This document shows positions 5,678 through 7,151 of a stretch of DNA of 7,151 bases, piece after piece. Made by a program: the position numbers and the translations under genes. The DNA is from Candidatus Iainarchaeum sp. GTDB lineage: Archaea; Iainarchaeota; Iainarchaeia; Iainarchaeales; JAAZKV01. Where the stretch lies: the NCBI GenBank assembly GCA_028702895.1, contig JAQVNZ010000037.1, positions 1 to 7,151 of the forward strand, given 5' to 3'. Position 1 is the first letter of the stretch, and every line of letters starts with the position of its first letter. The notes beneath the pieces are model-generated. The model saw only the letters and a list, made by a program, of their open reading frames with translations, was not told the origin of the DNA and made no database searches.

Positions 5678-6355
5678 ATGGTTATTAAATCAAATGTGGT
5701 TCAGCCAAAAGCTGATTTTGAGGATTTGATTTTGGATAAAGATAAAGTTGGTTTGGAATTAAAAAACGAGACTACTAAGTTTGATGAATTACAAAGAATC
5801 CTTTCAAAAGAAAACAGGGTTGTTGTTGAGTTAAACCAAAAACTTCCTGATTTGATTAGTGGTCAAATTTTAATAAATTGTGATCCTGTTAATAATCATG
5901 ATTTTTTGATTGGTATTTCAAAAGTAATTATTAAATCTAATTTGACACCATTGATTATTTTAACATCTACTAATTATAAGACGATAATGGGTTTGTTAAA
6001 TGTTAATAAGATTGATTTAGACAAAGTTTTTTTAGTAGATACTGTTTCTAAAAATATTTCAATCGTTAAGGAATCTGATAAACTATTTTTTGTTGATTCT
6101 CTTAGGAATTTAACTCAATTACAAATAAAATTATTTAAACTAATTAATTCTAATAAAGTTGTTTTTGTTTTTGATTCAATTGATGTTTTGAATTTATATC
6201 ATAGTGAAAAAACTATTTTTAAGTTTGTTTATTCTCTTGCAAAATTAATGCGAAAATTTAAAACTAATGGGTTTTATATTGTTAATAATAAATCGTTAAT
6301 TCAAAAAGTAGGCCAATTTTGTGATGATATAATAGAAATTGGTAAAATCGATTAA
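5678..6355 (+). CDS. RecA/KaiC-like protein lacking the Walker A loop (possible FlaH-like accessory protein)
   Basis: This 225-residue soluble protein has the alternating strand/helix pattern of a RecA-superfamily (KaiC/FlaH-like) domain. The first core strand, GQILINCDP at 62-70, runs into VNNHDFLIGISKVI where the GxxxxGKT phosphate loop should be, so the lysine and glycines for ATP binding are missing. Further core elements are LTPLIILTS (89-97), KVFLVDTVS (116-124), LFFVDSLRNL (136-145), the hydrophobic Walker B-like strand KVVFVFDSIDVL (160-171) and FYIVNN (199-204). The end, DDIIEIGKID, resembles the closing strand of KaiC-like domains. No signal peptide or membrane segment is seen. FlaH, the archaellum partner of FlaI and FlaJ, is KaiC-like, so a pseudo-ATPase partner of the divergent ATPase is plausible; this is inferred from fold pattern and position. 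Similar Walker-less KaiC-like or DUF835-type proteins are an alternative. The ATG at 5678 fits a leaderless transcript. Confidence 0.7.
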   Translation: MVIKSNVVQPKADFEDLILDKDKVGLELKNETTKFDELQRILSKENRVVVELNQKLPDLISGQILINCDPVNNHDFLIGISKVIIKSNLTPLIILTSTNYKTIMGLLNVNKIDLDKVFLVDTVSKNISIVKESDKLFFVDSLRNLTQLQIKLFKLINSNKVVFVFDSIDVLNLYHSEKTIFKFVYSLAKLMRKFKTNGFYIVNNKSLIQKVGQFCDDIIEIGKID

Positions 6356-6364
6356 ACGCTAGCA

Positions 6365-6374
6365 TTAAATATTT
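6365..6374 (+). promoter_or_regulatory. Probable TATA box for a leaderless transcript of the membrane-anchored protein gene
   Basis: TTAAATATTT begins 29 nt before the ATG at 6394, the same distance as in the preceding gene, and no Shine-Dalgarno sequence lies between. It sits in the 38-bp gap between the two plus-strand genes, so the second gene probably has its own promoter. The T-rich stretch that follows (6371-6388) might also help end transcription of the upstream gene. Confidence 0.5.
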
Positions 6375-6393
6375 CTTTTATTATTTTATAATT

Positions 6394-7080
6394 ATGGTTT
6401 ATGTTTCTAGAAAAATAGTTTATCCTGTTTTCATTCTTTTTTTTACAATAATTTTTTTTTCAATTATATTTTTGGTTTCTTTTAACCAAGTTTTAAGTGT
6501 TGATGATGCTTCAATAGAAATTGTTGGCGATAAAATTATTTTAAAATCAAATATTTCGAATATTTCAAATCATTTGGTTAGAGATTCAAAAATGCTTATT
6601 CAAATGGATGAAATTCAAAGTATTGTAAAAATAAAAGATTTGAGTCCTGGTGAAAAATTCGAGGTTATTTCTGAATTACCTTTTGTGGAAACTTTGAAGT
6701 ATGAAGTTTTTGTTAGTTCTCCTTTTAGCAAATCTATTAAATTATTTTTTGAAATTGATGAGACTACTGTTAGGCCGGTTAAAGCACAAGTTCAATTAGC
6801 AAGTAACATGATAATTGGAAAAAAATATGATGTTGTTGTTAGTTTGTGTAATGTTTCTAATAATGATTTGTTTGAAGTTATTTGGTTAGAAAATACGGTT
6901 GGAAAATATTTTGATGAATCTTTTTTCCAAAGAAGTGTTCCTTTGAAAATTAATGAATGTAAAAATTTATATTCTACTTTGACTCCTATTACTCCAGGAG
7001 AAGTTCAAATGGATTTTATTTTAAGGGTTGGAAGTTTGGAACAAAAATATTCTCACAAAATTATAATTGAGGCGATTTAA
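6394..7080 (+). CDS. Membrane-anchored protein with probable extracellular beta-sandwich domains (possible FlaF/FlaG-like role)
   Basis: I do not recognise a specific family for this 228-residue protein. After a short basic start (MVYVSRK) comes one strongly hydrophobic segment at about residues 9-31. The rest is rich in alternating beta-type strands and lacks further membrane segments, so an N-terminal anchor with the bulk outside the cell is likely. The body divides into two similar-sized parts, about 37-120 and 125-228. Each holds an SPGEKFEV or TPGEVQMDF turn that is typical of Ig-like/CARDB beta-sandwich domains. The only two cysteines, 152 and 189, are both in the second part and could form a disulfide. 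FlaF and FlaG of the archaellum are likewise single-span proteins with a beta-sandwich, and the neighbouring secretion genes make a pilus or stator role reasonable. That remains inference from shape and context. The start is an ATG without a ribosome site but with a TATA box at the leaderless distance. Confidence 0.7.
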   Translation: MVYVSRKIVYPVFILFFTIIFFSIIFLVSFNQVLSVDDASIEIVGDKIILKSNISNISNHLVRDSKMLIQMDEIQSIVKIKDLSPGEKFEVISELPFVETLKYEVFVSSPFSKSIKLFFEIDETTVRPVKAQVQLASNMIIGKKYDVVVSLCNVSNNDLFEVIWLENTVGKYFDESFFQRSVPLKINECKNLYSTLTPITPGEVQMDFILRVGSLEQKYSHKIIIEAI

Positions 7081-7116
7081 ATTACTAGTGATTCTATAAT
7101 AGAAATTATTCAAAAA

Positions 7117-7151
7117 ATGGTTCAAGAAGGACAATCTCGTGAGAAGATTAT
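7117..7151 (+). CDS. Start of a further gene, running off the right edge (tentative)
   Basis: An ATG at 7117 opens a frame (MVQEGQSREKI) that reaches the window end. The motif resembles the N-terminal helical G-x-S-x-E-x-I segments found in many small archaeal proteins. The same frame is open upstream to 7081, directly behind the stop codon of the preceding gene, and its sequence there (ITSDSIIEIIQK) looks equally coding. The true start may therefore be a non-ATG codon, or the segment may belong to the preceding gene. A TATA-like CTATAATAG lies at 7093-7101, closer to the ATG than expected for a leaderless start. Too little is present to assign a function. Confidence 0.35.
   Translation, partial: MVQEGQSREKI

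Overview
The window is very AT-rich (well under one third G+C by eye) and carries archaeal hallmarks: a pilin precursor with a class III signal peptide, a FlaI/TadA/VirB11-type secretion ATPase of archaeal type, a pair of TadC/FlaJ-like membrane platform proteins, purine-rich Shine-Dalgarno sites such as GGTGAT and AGGAGG, and TATA-like promoter boxes. The low G+C, the low-complexity Asn/Lys/Glu-rich protein and the degenerate companion proteins suggest a small-genome DPANN-type archaeon (Pacearchaeota/Woesearchaeota-like). That placement is inference; no rRNA or phylogenetic marker is present.

The left three quarters, on the minus strand, reads from right to left as a type IV-pilus/archaellum-like assembly module. 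It begins with a 1088-residue secretion ATPase (2292-5558) that has an unusual N-terminal half of about 500 low-complexity residues. A 165-bp A-rich gap with exact tandem 28-bp repeats follows. Next come two consecutive T2SSF membrane platform proteins (1230-2126 and 184-1233) joined by an ATGA overlap. Last is a pilin-like precursor (1-114) that runs off the left edge and has its own TATA box and strong Shine-Dalgarno site. The ATPase should drive pilin extraction and filament assembly through the platform proteins, after a prepilin peptidase has removed the short basic leader.

The right quarter, on the plus strand, is transcribed divergently from the ATPase. It holds a RecA/KaiC-like protein that has lost the Walker A loop (5678-6355) and a protein with one N-terminal membrane anchor followed by probable beta-sandwich domains (6394-7080). 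Their position invites comparison with the archaellum accessory proteins FlaH (a KaiC-like protein) and FlaF/FlaG (membrane-anchored beta-sandwich proteins), but homology is inferred from shape, not demonstrated. A further coding-looking frame starts right after the last stop codon and runs off the right edge.

The two sides appear to use different initiation modes. The minus-strand genes have Shine-Dalgarno sites and, where a promoter is visible, a TATA-like box about 58-60 nt before the start codon. The two plus-strand genes have no Shine-Dalgarno site and a TATA-like box beginning 29 nt before the start, as expected for leaderless transcripts. No tRNA, rRNA, CRISPR array or insertion sequence was seen.
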